Part shown: piece after piece, positions 33,709 to 43,203 of the stretch | Layout: every line of letters begins with the position of its first letter | How positions within the stretch are numbered: the stretch's first letter is position 1 | Assembly (NCBI GenBank): GCA_026400105.1 | Contig: JAPLPQ010000017.1 | Location: 62,001-126,000, forward strand | DNA length: 64,000 nt | Source: Burkholderiales bacterium | GTDB lineage: Bacteria > Pseudomonadota > Gammaproteobacteria > Burkholderiales > Burkholderiaceae_C | Direction of reading: 5' to 3' | Program-made: the position numbers and the translations under genes | Notes under the pieces: generated by a model | The model's input: the letters and a program-made list of their open reading frames with translations, nothing else | Told to the model about the DNA's origin: nothing | Databases searched by the model: none

Positions 33709-34012
33709 AGGCCTGTATGATGATCAAAAAAAAAAGTCAGGACGGCACTTGGCAAGCGGAGTTGACGCTCGGGGTTAGGCTGCAGGAGGCTTTGGGGTGC
33801 TGGTGAGGGAGGACGGCAATATGAAGGAGTTGCTTGTGATAGCGCTGAAAATTTTTACAAAACCCGCATTACAGATAAAAAATATTTTTGCTAGGCGCTG
33901 TTTTCGGCCACAAGCAGGTCCTCCTTGCGCCATGAAAAATGACTGATTCAGGCTGCATGCCGTCACTCAGGTTAGGGATAGGAACAACAGCTGTCATCCA
34001 CCATGTGCCCAT

Positions 34013-34044
34013 GCAACTGACAACTGACAACTGACAACTGACAG
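34013..34044. repeat. 7-bp tandem repeat (CAACTGA)
   Basis: Four consecutive copies of CAACTGA fill 34014-34041 and the pattern continues into CAG. They lie inside the roughly 650-bp gene-free interval 33617-34263 between spuA and the ariA-like gene. No gene is evident in that interval. Base composition shifts towards AT from about 33830, marking the edge of the acquired block. Confidence 0.8.
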
Positions 34045-34263
34045 ATATACCTCTCAAGGCAGTCGTTGACACGATGAAGTTCTTCGAACGGCTGATTTTT
34101 TCTTGCTCGAAAAGGTGCCGCTGACCCTGAGTAGATATAGGTAAAAGTGTCGCAAAGCGATTTTATCATTCAGGTTGTTATCCGTAAATTTTCTATCTTT
34201 ATTCAAAATAATCTATCATTTTCGAGTTCAAAAAATTCTTACTCCAATAAACCATCAGAAATA

Positions 34264-35565
34264 ATGAAACTTCAACATCTAGAGATACACGGGCTACATG
34301 GCTCAATGAATGTGAAGCTTGACTTCAACCCTGATATAACCATGCTGGTCGGAATAAATGGATCCGGAAAGACTAGCGCACTAAATGCAATTGATTGGCT
34401 CCTGAGGCCAAATCTTAAGAAGCTAGCGCAAGTCTCATTTGAGAAAATAACACTATGTTTTGCACTCGCCGAGAAGAACTACAATCTTAAGGCAAGCAAA
34501 ACAAAAAACAAATTGACGCTATCATTGATCGGAGCAGAAATAAAACTTCAACCAATTACGGTTGATCTGGTACATCTTGGCGATAGTGACGAAGTCCGCG
34601 ATGAAATGTATGATGGACTCCGACCGGAAAAACATGAAGTCCCCCTCTGGAATCTACTTCAGTCTTTTCCAAAGCCTATTGTTATAACTCTAGATAGAAC
34701 AATAACAGCAGAAGTTGAAGAGCAAGTATTTGAAGAGGCTGGATTTCAATTTACAACAAAGAAATCACGACCGCGCTCTCCACTCGGCCATGTTATTGAA
34801 GTAACGAGCAGCAAATATGCAGAATTTCGAAAAGAGGCGATAAAAAACGATGGAGAACTAAAGACGCGCTTGGCAATGTCGGCGCTTCAAGCGCCGTACC
34901 AGATTTCGCACCCTAAGCGTGTTAAAGCAATGACGAAAGCAGAAATTCCCAAGCTTCAACAGAAAGTGACAACCTACCTTTCGCAGTCCATAAAAACTGA
35001 AGAAGTAAAGAAGCAAGTTGATCAGTTTTTCAACGCATTGAAAATGCTTGAAGTTGAATACGTTGAGAGAGGGAAAGGGTCGCCGTTATTTAATCATTTT
35101 ATGTTATCCCAGTACATGCAGATTGACAATCTGGCGAAGGCATTTAATGAATTTGAAACCAAGAACGCAAACGCATACAAGGATCTTAAGTCCTACATTG
35201 ATACCATTAATACGTTTTTTAACGATAGCGGGAAAGAACTACACTTTGATGCAAGCACGGGCCGGTTAGTTTTTTCCATGAAAACACCCGGCGAACAAGC
35301 AAAACTGAAAAGAGGTATTAATAACCTCTCGTCTGGCGAGCGCCAGATATTGATTTTGTTTACTTTTTTGGCATTTATTGCAAAGAGCGGCAGTGTCTTT
35401 ATCGTGGATGAACCAGAAATTTCATTACATCCAAAATGGCAAAGTGAGTTTATGGCAGCTTTTCTTAGTTTGTGTCCAACAAACACACAACTACTGCTAG
35501 CCACACACTCTCCAGAGATAGTTGGGAGGCATAAAGAAAAATGCGTAACACCTGAGGTTTTCTAA
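34264..35565 (+). CDS. ariA: AAA (AAA_15-type) ATPase, AriA-like component of a PARIS-type system
   Basis: 433 aa SMC/ABC-like ATPase. The N-terminus MKLQHLEIHGLHG leads to Walker A MLVGINGSGKTSALNAI (about 27-43). The middle (about 60-330) is Lys-rich and probably helical. The C-terminal signature NLSSGERQI (about 353), Walker B VFIVDEPEISLHPKW (about 377) and LATHSPEIV (about 413) are intact. No TOPRIM domain is fused. The next gene encodes a DUF4435 protein, the exact gene pair of the PARIS anti-phage system, in which AriA holds AriB until a phage anti-restriction protein triggers it. Strongly AT-rich versus its neighbours, so probably acquired. ATG at 34264 chosen by family N-terminus. 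Confidence 0.75.
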   Translation: MKLQHLEIHGLHGSMNVKLDFNPDITMLVGINGSGKTSALNAIDWLLRPNLKKLAQVSFEKITLCFALAEKNYNLKASKTKNKLTLSLIGAEIKLQPITVDLVHLGDSDEVRDEMYDGLRPEKHEVPLWNLLQSFPKPIVITLDRTITAEVEEQVFEEAGFQFTTKKSRPRSPLGHVIEVTSSKYAEFRKEAIKNDGELKTRLAMSALQAPYQISHPKRVKAMTKAEIPKLQQKVTTYLSQSIKTEEVKKQVDQFFNALKMLEVEYVERGKGSPLFNHFMLSQYMQIDNLAKAFNEFETKNANAYKDLKSYIDTINTFFNDSGKELHFDASTGRLVFSMKTPGEQAKLKRGINNLSSGERQILILFTFLAFIAKSGSVFIVDEPEISLHPKWQSEFMAAFLSLCPTNTQLLLATHSPEIVGRHKEKCVTPEVF

Positions 35566-35566
35566 A

Positions 35567-36478
35567 ATGTCTCTTGCGGAACAAATACCAACCAGGAGTT
35601 CGGCAGCGCTTAGCGCACTAGATATTTTTTATACGAACTTCAACGAAGTTAATTTCTATGTTGAAGATATCGAACAAGAAAACTTATATTTCGCGATTCT
35701 TAAAAAGCATTTTCCTGCAATAATTTTCTCGAAGATATTCCCTCTTGGAGGAAAGTCAGCGGTTTTGGCTCATGCAAAAAATTCAATAAACAAAAAAAGC
35801 AAAACAAAAAATATTTATATCGTTGATCAAGACTTTGATCACCTACTTGGGCGCGTTGAGAAAATTAAAAACGTCTTCTATTTGGAGCGTTACTGTATTG
35901 AAAACTATTTAATTGAGGCGGATGCTATAGTTGAGGTTATTATTGAGAATAATCCAAAATTAAAATCGTCAGATGTTGTCGATACTTTAGGTCTTGTTGG
36001 TTTTTTTGATCAGATTAATTTGAGCTTAAAGGAGTTATTCATCCTGTTTTACGCGGCGCAATTATTTCAACTGGGGATAGCAAATTGTGCAATTAAACCC
36101 GAGAAATTTTGCAATACAAAATCTAGATGGAAAATCGATGAGGATCGAGTTAATGAATATAGAAAAACGATTGTTTCTGAAGCCAAGCCTCCAAAGATTG
36201 ACCCTCCATTAATTGATCTTACAGCAGATATTAGGCTGCAGTCAGCTCGGACTGCAAATTCAGATCAGCTAGTTAGTGGGAAGTATATTCTTACAATAAT
36301 ATTTCATTATGTTAAATCAAGGTACAGCCTTGGTTCAATAACATTTGATTCTTTTGTATATAGGGTGGCAAAAAATTCAGCACTAGAATCAATGGCACCC
36401 ATAGCTTCAAAAATCAAAAAATATATATCACCTGGTCGCCTCCAAAAGAAAAAACGCCCTTCGCCCGTTGATGGCTAA
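35567..36478 (+). CDS. ariB: DUF4435 TOPRIM-like effector, AriB-like component of a PARIS-type system
   Basis: 303 aa. The DUF4435/TOPRIM features are the acidic strand end VNFYVEDIEQENLYF (Glu about 33), a DxD-like site in IYIVDQDFDHLLG (about 85-95) and YLERYCIENYLIEADA (about 105-120). In PARIS the AriB TOPRIM nuclease is released by AriA and shuts down the cell by cutting tRNA. It starts one base after the ariA stop, with GAGG overlapping the end of ariA. GC content is equally low, so the two form one transferred unit. The C-terminal part (about 200-300) is not recognised. Confidence 0.72.
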   Translation: MSLAEQIPTRSSAALSALDIFYTNFNEVNFYVEDIEQENLYFAILKKHFPAIIFSKIFPLGGKSAVLAHAKNSINKKSKTKNIYIVDQDFDHLLGRVEKIKNVFYLERYCIENYLIEADAIVEVIIENNPKLKSSDVVDTLGLVGFFDQINLSLKELFILFYAAQLFQLGIANCAIKPEKFCNTKSRWKIDEDRVNEYRKTIVSEAKPPKIDPPLIDLTADIRLQSARTANSDQLVSGKYILTIIFHYVKSRYSLGSITFDSFVYRVAKNSALESMAPIASKIKKYISPGRLQKKKRPSPVDG

Positions 36479-36616
36479 CAGGGGATGGTCGCCAAGCTGC
36501 CGGCGGGCGTCTAGCAAGGTCAGGCGGCGGCCGGTGAATCGCTAGCGACCCCGGTACATGCACGGCCCGATCGCCTAGAATCCATTCATTAACAGATTCA
36601 TAAATCGATTCAAGCC

Positions 36617-37960
36617 GTGTCTCTCCACGCCGACAGCCTCCGCCTGCACCTGGGCCGAGGCCCCGCCACACCCCGCTCGCTGCAGGACAAGCTCGGGCTG
36701 AGCCAGCCCACGCTGTCGCGCGCGCTGGGCCGGCTGGGCGACGAGGTGGTGCGGATTGGCGCTGCCCGATCCATTCAATACCTGCTGCGCGATCGCAACC
36801 GCGGCTTTGCCGACTTACCGGTATACCGGGTCGATGCCGAGGGTCGGATCCGTCGTCTTGGCTTGCTGATTCCGGTGCGTCCCGAAGGCTATGTGATGCA
36901 GCAGGCCGATGGACGGCACTTGCACAGCGAAGGCATTCCCTGGTGGCTGTTCGACATGCGGCCACAGGGTTTTCTGGGGCGGGCCTACGCCAGCCGCTAT
37001 GCTGCCGGCCTGGGCTTGCCGGCCAGCGTCAATGAGTGGAGCGATACCGACGCGATCCGTGCCTTGCTGGCACATGGTCATGACGCGGTAGGCAATCTGC
37101 TGTTGGGTGACGGCGCGCGCGACCGGTTCCTGGATGCTCCGCCGGTCGATCCGGTACGACAGACGGGCAAGCCGATCGAGTATGCGCGCCTGGCCCGACT
37201 GGCGATCCAGGGCGACACGCCAGTGTCATCGGCGGGCGGCGAGCAGCCCAAGTTCACCGTGTTCGCCGACACGCCGGGCGGCGCGCGCCATCTGCTGGTC
37301 AAGTTCTCGCTGCCTGACGCCAACCCCATCACCGAACGCTGGCGCGATCTGCTGCTGGCCGAACACCACGCGCTGGCCGTGCTTGGCAGCGCAGGCATGG
37401 CGGCTGCCCGGTCCTGGATCGTGGACCATGATGGCCAGCGCTTCCTGGAGGTCGAGCGCTTCGACCGGGTCAGTAGCAGGGGCCGCTGCGGCCTGTTCTC
37501 GCTGAGCGCGCTGGAAGCCGAGTTCGTCGGCAATGCCCAGGCCCCCTGGCCGGTGCTGGTCGAGCGCCTGGCCAGCCAGCGCGTGGTGGATACCGAAGCC
37601 GTCAGGGCTACCCAGGCGCTGTTTGCCTTTGGCCGCCTGATCGGCAACAGCGACATGCACGCGGGCAACCTGTCTTTCGTCAGCGGCCATGGCCGTCCGT
37701 ATGCGCTGGCACCAGCCTACGACATGCTGCCGATGGCGTTCGCGCCCCGTTCGGGCGGCGGCCTGTCAGAGCAGTTGCCACCGCTCGACCTGCACCCGAG
37801 CGTGGCGCACCAGGTCTGGCCCGCGATGCTGGCCCTGGCGCGTGACTACCTGGACAAGTTACGCGCAGATGAACGGTTTTCCGGCAACTTCGCGCCCTGC
37901 CTGCAAGCCCTGGCCGCGCATCTGGACGAGGCGGCCAGGCGGATCGACAGGCTGGGCTGA
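36617..37960 (+). CDS. yjjJ: HipA-family serine/threonine kinase, YjjJ type with N-terminal HTH
   Basis: 447 aa from a GTG start. A winged-helix domain (about 15-60, LQDKLGLSQPTLSRALGRLG) is fused to a HipA kinase. Kinase features: GGEQPKFTVF (P-loop-like), LLVKFSLPD (Lys), FLEVERFDR, the catalytic GNSDMHAGNLSFV (about 343-355) and the Mg-binding APAYDMLPM. No separate hipB gene is adjacent, and the fused HTH probably replaces the antitoxin/repressor, as in E. coli YjjJ. Upstream, ATTCATTAA and ATTCATAAA repeats (36584-36604) could be its operator. Base composition is high GC, unlike the preceding ariAB. Confidence 0.87.
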   Translation: MSLHADSLRLHLGRGPATPRSLQDKLGLSQPTLSRALGRLGDEVVRIGAARSIQYLLRDRNRGFADLPVYRVDAEGRIRRLGLLIPVRPEGYVMQQADGRHLHSEGIPWWLFDMRPQGFLGRAYASRYAAGLGLPASVNEWSDTDAIRALLAHGHDAVGNLLLGDGARDRFLDAPPVDPVRQTGKPIEYARLARLAIQGDTPVSSAGGEQPKFTVFADTPGGARHLLVKFSLPDANPITERWRDLLLAEHHALAVLGSAGMAAARSWIVDHDGQRFLEVERFDRVSSRGRCGLFSLSALEAEFVGNAQAPWPVLVERLASQRVVDTEAVRATQALFAFGRLIGNSDMHAGNLSFVSGHGRPYALAPAYDMLPMAFAPRSGGGLSEQLPPLDLHPSVAHQVWPAMLALARDYLDKLRADERFSGNFAPCLQALAAHLDEAARRIDRLG

Positions 37961-37976
37961 GCATCACGGCTTCCCA

Positions 37977-39344
37977 TCAGACGGCATCTCCACTTGATAG
38001 CCTGTGCTGCATGTCCAGTCCCCGCTCGACATAAGCGGCGAATTCCCCCTCCGGCACCATGCTCCCGCCCGTCCCCCAGACCAGATGGGTTGCATTGTTC
38101 AGTCGTGCAGGAGTGACGCCGATGCGCGCCAGATAGTCCCGATCGCGCAGCACCCGCACCATGCCCGGCATTCCCGCCAGCGCTGAAGGCTCGAGCTTGA
38201 CGCCCTCCTCCCGGTGCGCGAGCGCCAGCAGCCGGAACAGTTCCTCGTCGGCAACGGTGTAATAGCCATCGATCAGGCGCTGCATGGCACGGCCGACGAA
38301 GCCAGAGGGCCGTCCCACTGCCAGCCCGTCGGCGGCCGTGACGTTGTCGATGCCGAAGTCCTGCACGCTGACCGCGTCGTGCAGCCCGGTATGGACGCAC
38401 AGCAGCATGCAGGGCGAGTGGGTCGGCTCGGCGAAGATGCTGTGCACCGCGTCGCCGAAGGCCAGCTTGAGCCCGAACGCGACCCCGCCCGGCCCGCCGC
38501 CCACGCCGCAGGGCAGATAGACGAACAGCGGATGGTCCGCATCGACCCGCACGCCGGCCTGCTCCAGCTGCTGCTTGAGCCGTTCCGCCGCCACCGCGTA
38601 GCCCAGGAACAGGTGCGGTGAGTTCTCGTCATCGACGAAATAGCAGCTGGGGTCGGACTCGGCCTGCCGGCGTCCCTGCTCGACCGCGACGCTGTAGTCC
38701 GATTCGTACTCGACCACCGTCACGCCGCTGGCGCGCAGCTTGTCCTTCTTCCATTGCCGCGCGTCCGCCGACATGTGGACGCTGGCCTGGAAGCCGAGCT
38801 GGGCGCTCATGATGCCGATCGACAGCCCGAGGTTGCCGGTCGAGCCGACCGCTATTCGGTACTGGCCGAAGAACGCGCGCGCGGCGTCGCTCGCCAGCGC
38901 CTCGTAGTTGTCGCCAGGGCGGATCAGCCCGGCCTGCAGCGCGAGGTCCTCGGCATGCTTGAGCACCTCGTGGATGCCGCCGCGCGCCTTGATCGAGCCC
39001 GAGATCGGCAGCTCGTTGTCGGTCTTGAGCCAGAGCTGGCCGCTCATCCGCAGTCCGACCTCATCCAGCAGCAGGCGCTGCAGTCGCGGCAACGGCCTGA
39101 TGCCCGATTCGATCAGCCCGCCCGCCGCAGCGGTTTGCGGGAACACCTGGGCGATATAGGGCGCGAAGCGCTGCAGGCGCGCGCTGGCCTGCGCGACCTC
39201 CTCGGCGCCGAGCCCGACGTCAGCCAGCGCGGTGGCGGCGGGTGCTATGGCCGGATTGAACCAGCTGGTTTCGCGCAGCGCGACCAGGTCCCGGATCAGG
39301 GGGTGGCTGGCGTACCAGGCTTCGAGGGTTTGACCGTGGATCAT
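37977..39344 (-). CDS. dsdA: D-serine ammonia-lyase (D-serine dehydratase)
   Basis: 455 aa fold-type II PLP enzyme. The Schiff-base Lys lies in [14 protein letters not shown] (about 115), the phosphate-binding segment is [11 protein letters not shown] (about 165), and the C-terminal half has [16 protein letters not shown] (about 275). It converts D-serine to pyruvate and ammonia. The N-terminus [16 protein letters not shown] aligns with E. coli DsdA. The start lies 7 bp after the hipA stop and lacks a clear ribosome site. No DsdC regulator or DsdX transporter is present. Expression probably depends on the hipBA promoter or one inside hipA. Confidence 0.94.
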   Translation of the reverse strand: MIHGQTLEAWYASHPLIRDLVALRETSWFNPAIAPAATALADVGLGAEEVAQASARLQRFAPYIAQVFPQTAAAGGLIESGIRPLPRLQRLLLDEVGLRMSGQLWLKTDNELPISGSIKARGGIHEVLKHAEDLALQAGLIRPGDNYEALASDAARAFFGQYRIAVGSTGNLGLSIGIMSAQLGFQASVHMSADARQWKKDKLRASGVTVVEYESDYSVAVEQGRRQAESDPSCYFVDDENSPHLFLGYAVAAERLKQQLEQAGVRVDADHPLFVYLPCGVGGGPGGVAFGLKLAFGDAVHSIFAEPTHSPCMLLCVHTGLHDAVSVQDFGIDNVTAADGLAVGRPSGFVGRAMQRLIDGYYTVADEELFRLLALAHREEGVKLEPSALAGMPGMVRVLRDRDYLARIGVTPARLNNATHLVWGTGGSMVPEGEFAAYVERGLDMQHRLSSGDAV

Positions 39345-39351
39345 GGTGGTA

Positions 39352-40707
39352 TCAAAGATAGTCAGCCTTGATGGCTGCGGCATCGCTGACCAGCTTCGAC
39401 AGTCGCTGTGCCTGCTGCGTCACAAAGTGGGCGATGCCTTGGATGAACGGCCGCTCATCGGCCAGATAGACGTCGGCTTGGGCCTGCTGCGCGGCAGCCT
39501 GGATCGCGAGCTTGGCCAGTCGCTGTCCTTCTCGACGCATGAGCTTGCGGTCTATGTCGCAGCGTGTGGCGAAGTCGGCCAGCGCGAACGCGGAAACCTC
39601 ATCATGTGCGAACACGTCGCCGTAGGCCATGGCCAGCTCCGTGTCGAAACCCTCGTACTGCAATACGCTGACCAGGTCATACCACTCGGCGGGTTCGAGC
39701 AGTCCACCTGGCCGCACGAGGAAGGAGAAGTTCTTGCCGTGCGCATCGCTGTTGCCGATCAGGAACTGGAACAGTGCCCAGCGCAACAGCGTGAGCCGCG
39801 CGGTGGCCTTGTTGCTGGTCAGCTCGGCACAATGGAACAGCCGCTCGAAACTCACGCCGTCGCGGATATGGCTGACCGCGGGCGCGCTGCCGAGGTTGCG
39901 TTCGTACTTGTAGCTGACCGGAAGATCGCAGGCCTGGCAGGTATCGATGATGTGCAGCCGCTGGACCCGGGTCTGTTCCCCGGTACCTTGCACCTCGCGG
40001 TCGAACCGGCGCACCACGAGTACGGGGCGAGGCGTTCGCAGCAGGCTGACTTCCGCAGCCGGCAGTCCCATTTGGCGGGCCAGTGACATGCAGAAATGCT
40101 CGTTGACGGCCAGATGGGGTGTCCTGGCCTGGGCGGTGTCAGGCTTGAGGATATGGGTCGAAGCCAGACGCTTGCCATCGACCAGGAACAGCCGACCGCC
40201 CTCCGCCACAGGGTGGTCGATATAGACGAGCAGCTTGTCCTGCAGGCCGGCTACCGACATGCGGACCTTGCCGTCCCATACGGTCAGCGGCAGTTGCTCG
40301 TGCCTGGCGATGCGCTGATCCAGTTCCTGCAGCGTGATCTCGCGTGGAGCGGGGTCATCATCAGGCGTGCTGTCGACCGCATCAGCCGTGAACCGCAGGG
40401 CGCCCGCCGTTTCGGCACCGAGCGCGCGAATCAGACCGAACACATTGGACTTCGCGAGACCGTTGTAAGCCACTGCGACATCCAGCGCTCGGCCTTCCGG
40501 CAGCAGATGCTCGATGAAGCGCTTGAGTGTGTTTGACGAATAGCCCGTCTCCGGACGAACAATGGGCAGAGCCGGCGCGAGCGGGAATGACTTCGGGTCG
40601 GCAGCCCAGCCATCGTCGTATGCCATGGACCAGTGGTCGTCCTTCGCGTCGTGGGTGATGACGGCAACCTTCCGGCCACCTGTCCACAAATGGAGTTCGT
40701 GGCTCAT
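39352..40707 (-). CDS. hipA: HipA-family toxin kinase (HipBA module 2)
   Basis: 451 aa HipA. The N-subdomain 1 region has [21 protein letters not shown] (about 28-48) and [12 protein letters not shown]. The kinase core has [14 protein letters not shown] (about 150-163), [26 protein letters not shown], the catalytic [17 protein letters not shown] (about 320-336) and Mg-binding EWYDLVSV. HipA kinases phosphorylate aminoacyl-tRNA synthetases or similar targets and cause growth arrest. The start overlaps the hipB stop by 4 nt. dsdA follows after 7 bp. Confidence 0.9.
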   Translation of the reverse strand: MSHELHLWTGGRKVAVITHDAKDDHWSMAYDDGWAADPKSFPLAPALPIVRPETGYSSNTLKRFIEHLLPEGRALDVAVAYNGLAKSNVFGLIRALGAETAGALRFTADAVDSTPDDDPAPREITLQELDQRIARHEQLPLTVWDGKVRMSVAGLQDKLLVYIDHPVAEGGRLFLVDGKRLASTHILKPDTAQARTPHLAVNEHFCMSLARQMGLPAAEVSLLRTPRPVLVVRRFDREVQGTGEQTRVQRLHIIDTCQACDLPVSYKYERNLGSAPAVSHIRDGVSFERLFHCAELTSNKATARLTLLRWALFQFLIGNSDAHGKNFSFLVRPGGLLEPAEWYDLVSVLQYEGFDTELAMAYGDVFAHDEVSAFALADFATRCDIDRKLMRREGQRLAKLAIQAAAQQAQADVYLADERPFIQGIAHFVTQQAQRLSKLVSDAAAIKADYL

Positions 40708-41000
40708 GACTGCTGTCCAGAGTTGGTCGGCGCGAGCTGTGCTGCCGTCTCGCGCACCCAGGGGTGCTCCTTCGGCAGGACCATCAGCGCCAGACCCAGG
40801 CCGTCCAGCACCGCCATGGCCTTGTCCAGGCGGACCGAGCCTTGCCCGTTCTCGAGCCGTGACATGAGGTCCACGGACACGCCGAGCAGGGCCGCCGCAT
40901 CATCGATGCGCAGTGACTGGGATTTGCGACGGGCGCGTACGACGGGCCCCAGGGCATCGCCTGAGCTCAAGACGGTTACGCAAGACGAGCTCTGCTTCAT
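40704..41000 (-). CDS. hipB: HipB-type antitoxin/repressor (HipBA module 2)
   Basis: 98 aa Xre/HTH_3 protein. The helix-turn-helix spans about 18-72 (LGPVVRARRKSQSLRIDDAAALLGVSVDLMSRLENG in sequence), followed by a short C-terminal tail for toxin contact. It neutralises HipA and represses the operon. The stop overlaps hipA (ATGA). A 12-bp motif occurs three times in its upstream region. Confidence 0.9.
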   Translation of the reverse strand: MKQSSSCVTVLSSGDALGPVVRARRKSQSLRIDDAAALLGVSVDLMSRLENGQGSVRLDKAMAVLDGLGLALMVLPKEHPWVRETAAQLAPTNSGQQS

Positions 41001-41001
41001 T

Positions 41002-41113
41002 TCGGACTTTCAGTAAGTGCTTGCATTCATGGGCTAGCGGAAGCATGAATTTCTGATATTCCGAAAATATTGCATGAAATCAGTCTCGTGGCAAGAAAAT
41101 ATCGGAATTTCAG
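41002..41113 (-). promoter_or_regulatory. hipB2 promoter with three operator-like 12-mers
   Basis: The motif TCGGAMTWTCAG occurs at 41002-41013 (TCGGACTTTCAG), 41053-41064 (minus, TCGGAATATCAG) and 41102-41113 (TCGGAATTTCAG). On the minus strand TTGCCA (41094-41089) and CAATAT (41072-41067) form a promoter with a 16-bp spacer, flanked by the latter two motifs. An extra inverted repeat ATTCATG-N12-CATGAAT lies at 41025-41050. The layout fits autorepression by HipB. Confidence 0.65.
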
Positions 41114-41166
41114 AAAATTTAGCCAAGACAGGCGCACAGGCCGTGGATGCAGCGTTCCGAAGTTGT

Positions 41167-42072
41167 TCACTGCAGATAAGGCATGGCCCTGATCTTCGGG
41201 CCGATGAAGTCCAGGAAGCTTTGCGCGATCGGCGACAGCGAGCGGCCGCGGCGCGTGAAGACCTCGAAGTTGCGGCGGACTTCGGGGCCGAACAGCTGGC
41301 TCATGCGCAGGCCGTAGAGCTCGACCAGCGGGGCGGCGTAGGGGATGCACAGCGCCACCCCGAGCCCGGCCTTGACCATCGACAGCGCGGTCGACATGTA
41401 GGCGACCTCGGTCGTGGCGCTGAAGGCCAGGTCGGGGGCGGCCGCGCGCAGGTCCTGGCTCAGGCGTTCGGTGAACTGTCCCTGCAAGGTGATGACCGGG
41501 TGATCGGCCAGGTCGGACCAGCACAGGCGCTCGATGCCGGCCAGCGGATGGGTGGGTGGAAACACCGCCATGAACGGTCCGTCGAACAGCCGGATCGAGC
41601 TGATGTCGGAGTTCGGTTCGCGCTCCGGCCCGATGCCGAGCTCCACCTCGCCGGCGAACACGCGCGCCATCACGTTCTCGACCGGGGTGTCGATCAGCTT
41701 GACCTGGCTCAAGGGGTGTTGCGCCTGGAAGTCGGCGATCAGGTCCGGCATCAGGGTCGAGGCCAGCAGCTGCGACGCGGCGACCCTGACGACTCCGGTC
41801 TGCAGCAGCGTCGGGTCGACCACCCGGTGCAGCATCTCGTCGAGGTCCTGCAGCGTGGCGTCGAGCATCGGGTAGAGCTGGGCGCCGATCTCGGTCAGGT
41901 AGACGCGCCGCGTGCTGCGGTCGACCAGCCGCGTGCCCAGGGTCTGTTCGAGTTCCTTGATCAGTCCGCTCAGCGCCGATTGCGTGATGTACAGGCTCTC
42001 GGCCGCCAGCGTGAAGCTGCCGGTGTGCGCCACTGCCAGGAAGGCGCGCAGCTGCCGCAAGGTCACATTCAT
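41167..42072 (-). CDS. LysR-family transcriptional regulator
   Basis: 301 aa. The N-terminal HTH (about 1-60) is canonical: LRQLRAFLAVAHTGSFTLAAESLYITQSALSGLIKELE in sequence. The effector domain (about 90-295) has VRVAASQLLASTLMPDLI and GLGVALCIPY. It is divergent from the Bug/VOC/fumarylacetoacetase genes and most likely controls them in response to an aromatic-catabolism intermediate. The intergenic region carries dyads typical of LysR binding. Confidence 0.93.
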   Translation of the reverse strand: MNVTLRQLRAFLAVAHTGSFTLAAESLYITQSALSGLIKELEQTLGTRLVDRSTRRVYLTEIGAQLYPMLDATLQDLDEMLHRVVDPTLLQTGVVRVAASQLLASTLMPDLIADFQAQHPLSQVKLIDTPVENVMARVFAGEVELGIGPEREPNSDISSIRLFDGPFMAVFPPTHPLAGIERLCWSDLADHPVITLQGQFTERLSQDLRAAAPDLAFSATTEVAYMSTALSMVKAGLGVALCIPYAAPLVELYGLRMSQLFGPEVRRNFEVFTRRGRSLSPIAQSFLDFIGPKIRAMPYLQ

Positions 42073-42087
42073 CTGATTTCCCGATAA

Positions 42088-42133
42088 ATCTATAAGAAAA
42101 AACCGTTTGAATGATAGATGGATCTGGCATCCA
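42088..42133. promoter_or_regulatory. LysR-type operator dyads
   Basis: ATCTAT (42088) pairs with ATAGAT (42114-42119), and TGGAT-N5-ATCCA spans 42119-42133. Both lie in the 107-bp gap between the lysR start and the divergent Bug gene. Binding is inferred from position and symmetry. Confidence 0.4.
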
Positions 42134-42179
42134 ATGGCGACATTCCAAGTTATTACCAGGCAATCGGACAGGAGACCCC

Positions 42180-43145
42180 ATGCAACGCAAACAATTCATT
42201 CACTCGCTGCTCGGCCTGACGCTGGCTGGCGCGGGGCTGGCTGCCCAGGCGCAGGACAAGCCGCTCGAATGGGTGATCGGCTATTCCGCCGGCGGCGGTT
42301 CCGACGTCGTGGCCCGCATGCTGGCCGAGTCCATGTCCAAGTCGCTGGGTCGCACCATCATCGTGACCAACAAGCCGGGGGCTGGCACCAACATCGCGGC
42401 CGAGTATGTCGCCCGTTCGCGCGATCTGGGCAACATCATGTTCACCGCCGACTTCGCCACCCTGGCGGCCAATCCGAGCCTGTTCAGCAAGCTCAACTAC
42501 AACGCCGAGAAGGATTTCCAGCCAGTCGGCCTGCTGGCGCGCTTCCCGATGTTCCTGGCGGTGGCCAATTCGGTGCCGGCGAACAACCTCAAGGAGTTCA
42601 CCGCCTGGGCCAAGGCCCAGAAGGATGGCGTGAACTGGGGCTCCGCCGGCCTGGGCAGTCCGCATCACCTGATCGGTGAAATGTTCCGCGAGCAGAGCGG
42701 GCTCAGGCTAACCCATGTGCCATACAAAGGTGTCGCGCCCGGCGTGCAGGACCTGGCCGGTGGCCAGATTCCCGCGATGTGGCTCGACAGTGCCTCGGCC
42801 TATCCCTTCGCCAACGGCAAGAGAATCAAGTTGCTGGCCGTCGCCAGCCCCAAGCGGCTGTCGACCATGCCTGAGGTCGCCACGGTACAGGAACAAGGCA
42901 TCAACGGCTTCGAGGCCTATGCCTGGCAGGGCCTGGTGGTGCCAGCGGGCACTTCACCCGAGAACGTCAAGAAACTCGCCGACGCCTTGCAGAACGCGCT
43001 GGGACAGACCGCCATCAAGGCGCGCATGCAGGCCATGGGTCTGGAGCCCCTGCCCGGAACTCCGGCCCAGATGGCGGCCTACGCCAAGGCAGAGCGTCAA
43101 AAGTGGAGCGCGCTGATCAGCAAGATCGGTGTCAAGCTCGACTGA
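42180..43145 (+). CDS. Bug-family tricarboxylate transporter substrate-binding protein
   Basis: 321 aa with a Sec signal peptide (cut after LAAQAQ, about 23). The Bug motifs are WVIGYSAGGGSDVVARM, VTNKPGAGTNIAAEYVA, GSAGLGSPHHL, LTHVPYKGVAPGVQDL and the C-terminal RQKWSALI. An orphan SBP without TctAB nearby. It is co-directional with a VOC protein and fumarylacetoacetase, so the ligand may be an aromatic or dicarboxylic acid of the same pathway. GGAGACCCC precedes the ATG. Confidence 0.92.
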   Translation: MQRKQFIHSLLGLTLAGAGLAAQAQDKPLEWVIGYSAGGGSDVVARMLAESMSKSLGRTIIVTNKPGAGTNIAAEYVARSRDLGNIMFTADFATLAANPSLFSKLNYNAEKDFQPVGLLARFPMFLAVANSVPANNLKEFTAWAKAQKDGVNWGSAGLGSPHHLIGEMFREQSGLRLTHVPYKGVAPGVQDLAGGQIPAMWLDSASAYPFANGKRIKLLAVASPKRLSTMPEVATVQEQGINGFEAYAWQGLVVPAGTSPENVKKLADALQNALGQTAIKARMQAMGLEPLPGTPAQMAAYAKAERQKWSALISKIGVKLD

Positions 43146-43203
43146 GCCGGATTTCATCGCCATCCATCATCATTCCACCGACAGACCAAGCTGAGGAAAC
43201 CCC

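Noticed and set aside
33775-34169. Several short minus-strand ORFs in the gap between spuA and the AriA-like gene
   Set aside because: No ribosome sites, mutually overlapping, and partly made of the 7-bp repeat translation. The gap appears non-coding.
34147-34263. 39-codon extension of the AriA-like ATPase
   Set aside because: Ser/Asn/Phe-rich and non-conserved in character. The standard ATPase N-terminus MKLQHLEIHG starts at 34264.
39300-41170. Search for direct repeats around HipBA module 2 like those around module 3
   Set aside because: Only an 8-bp match (CCGTGGAT) was found near both ends, which is expected by chance.
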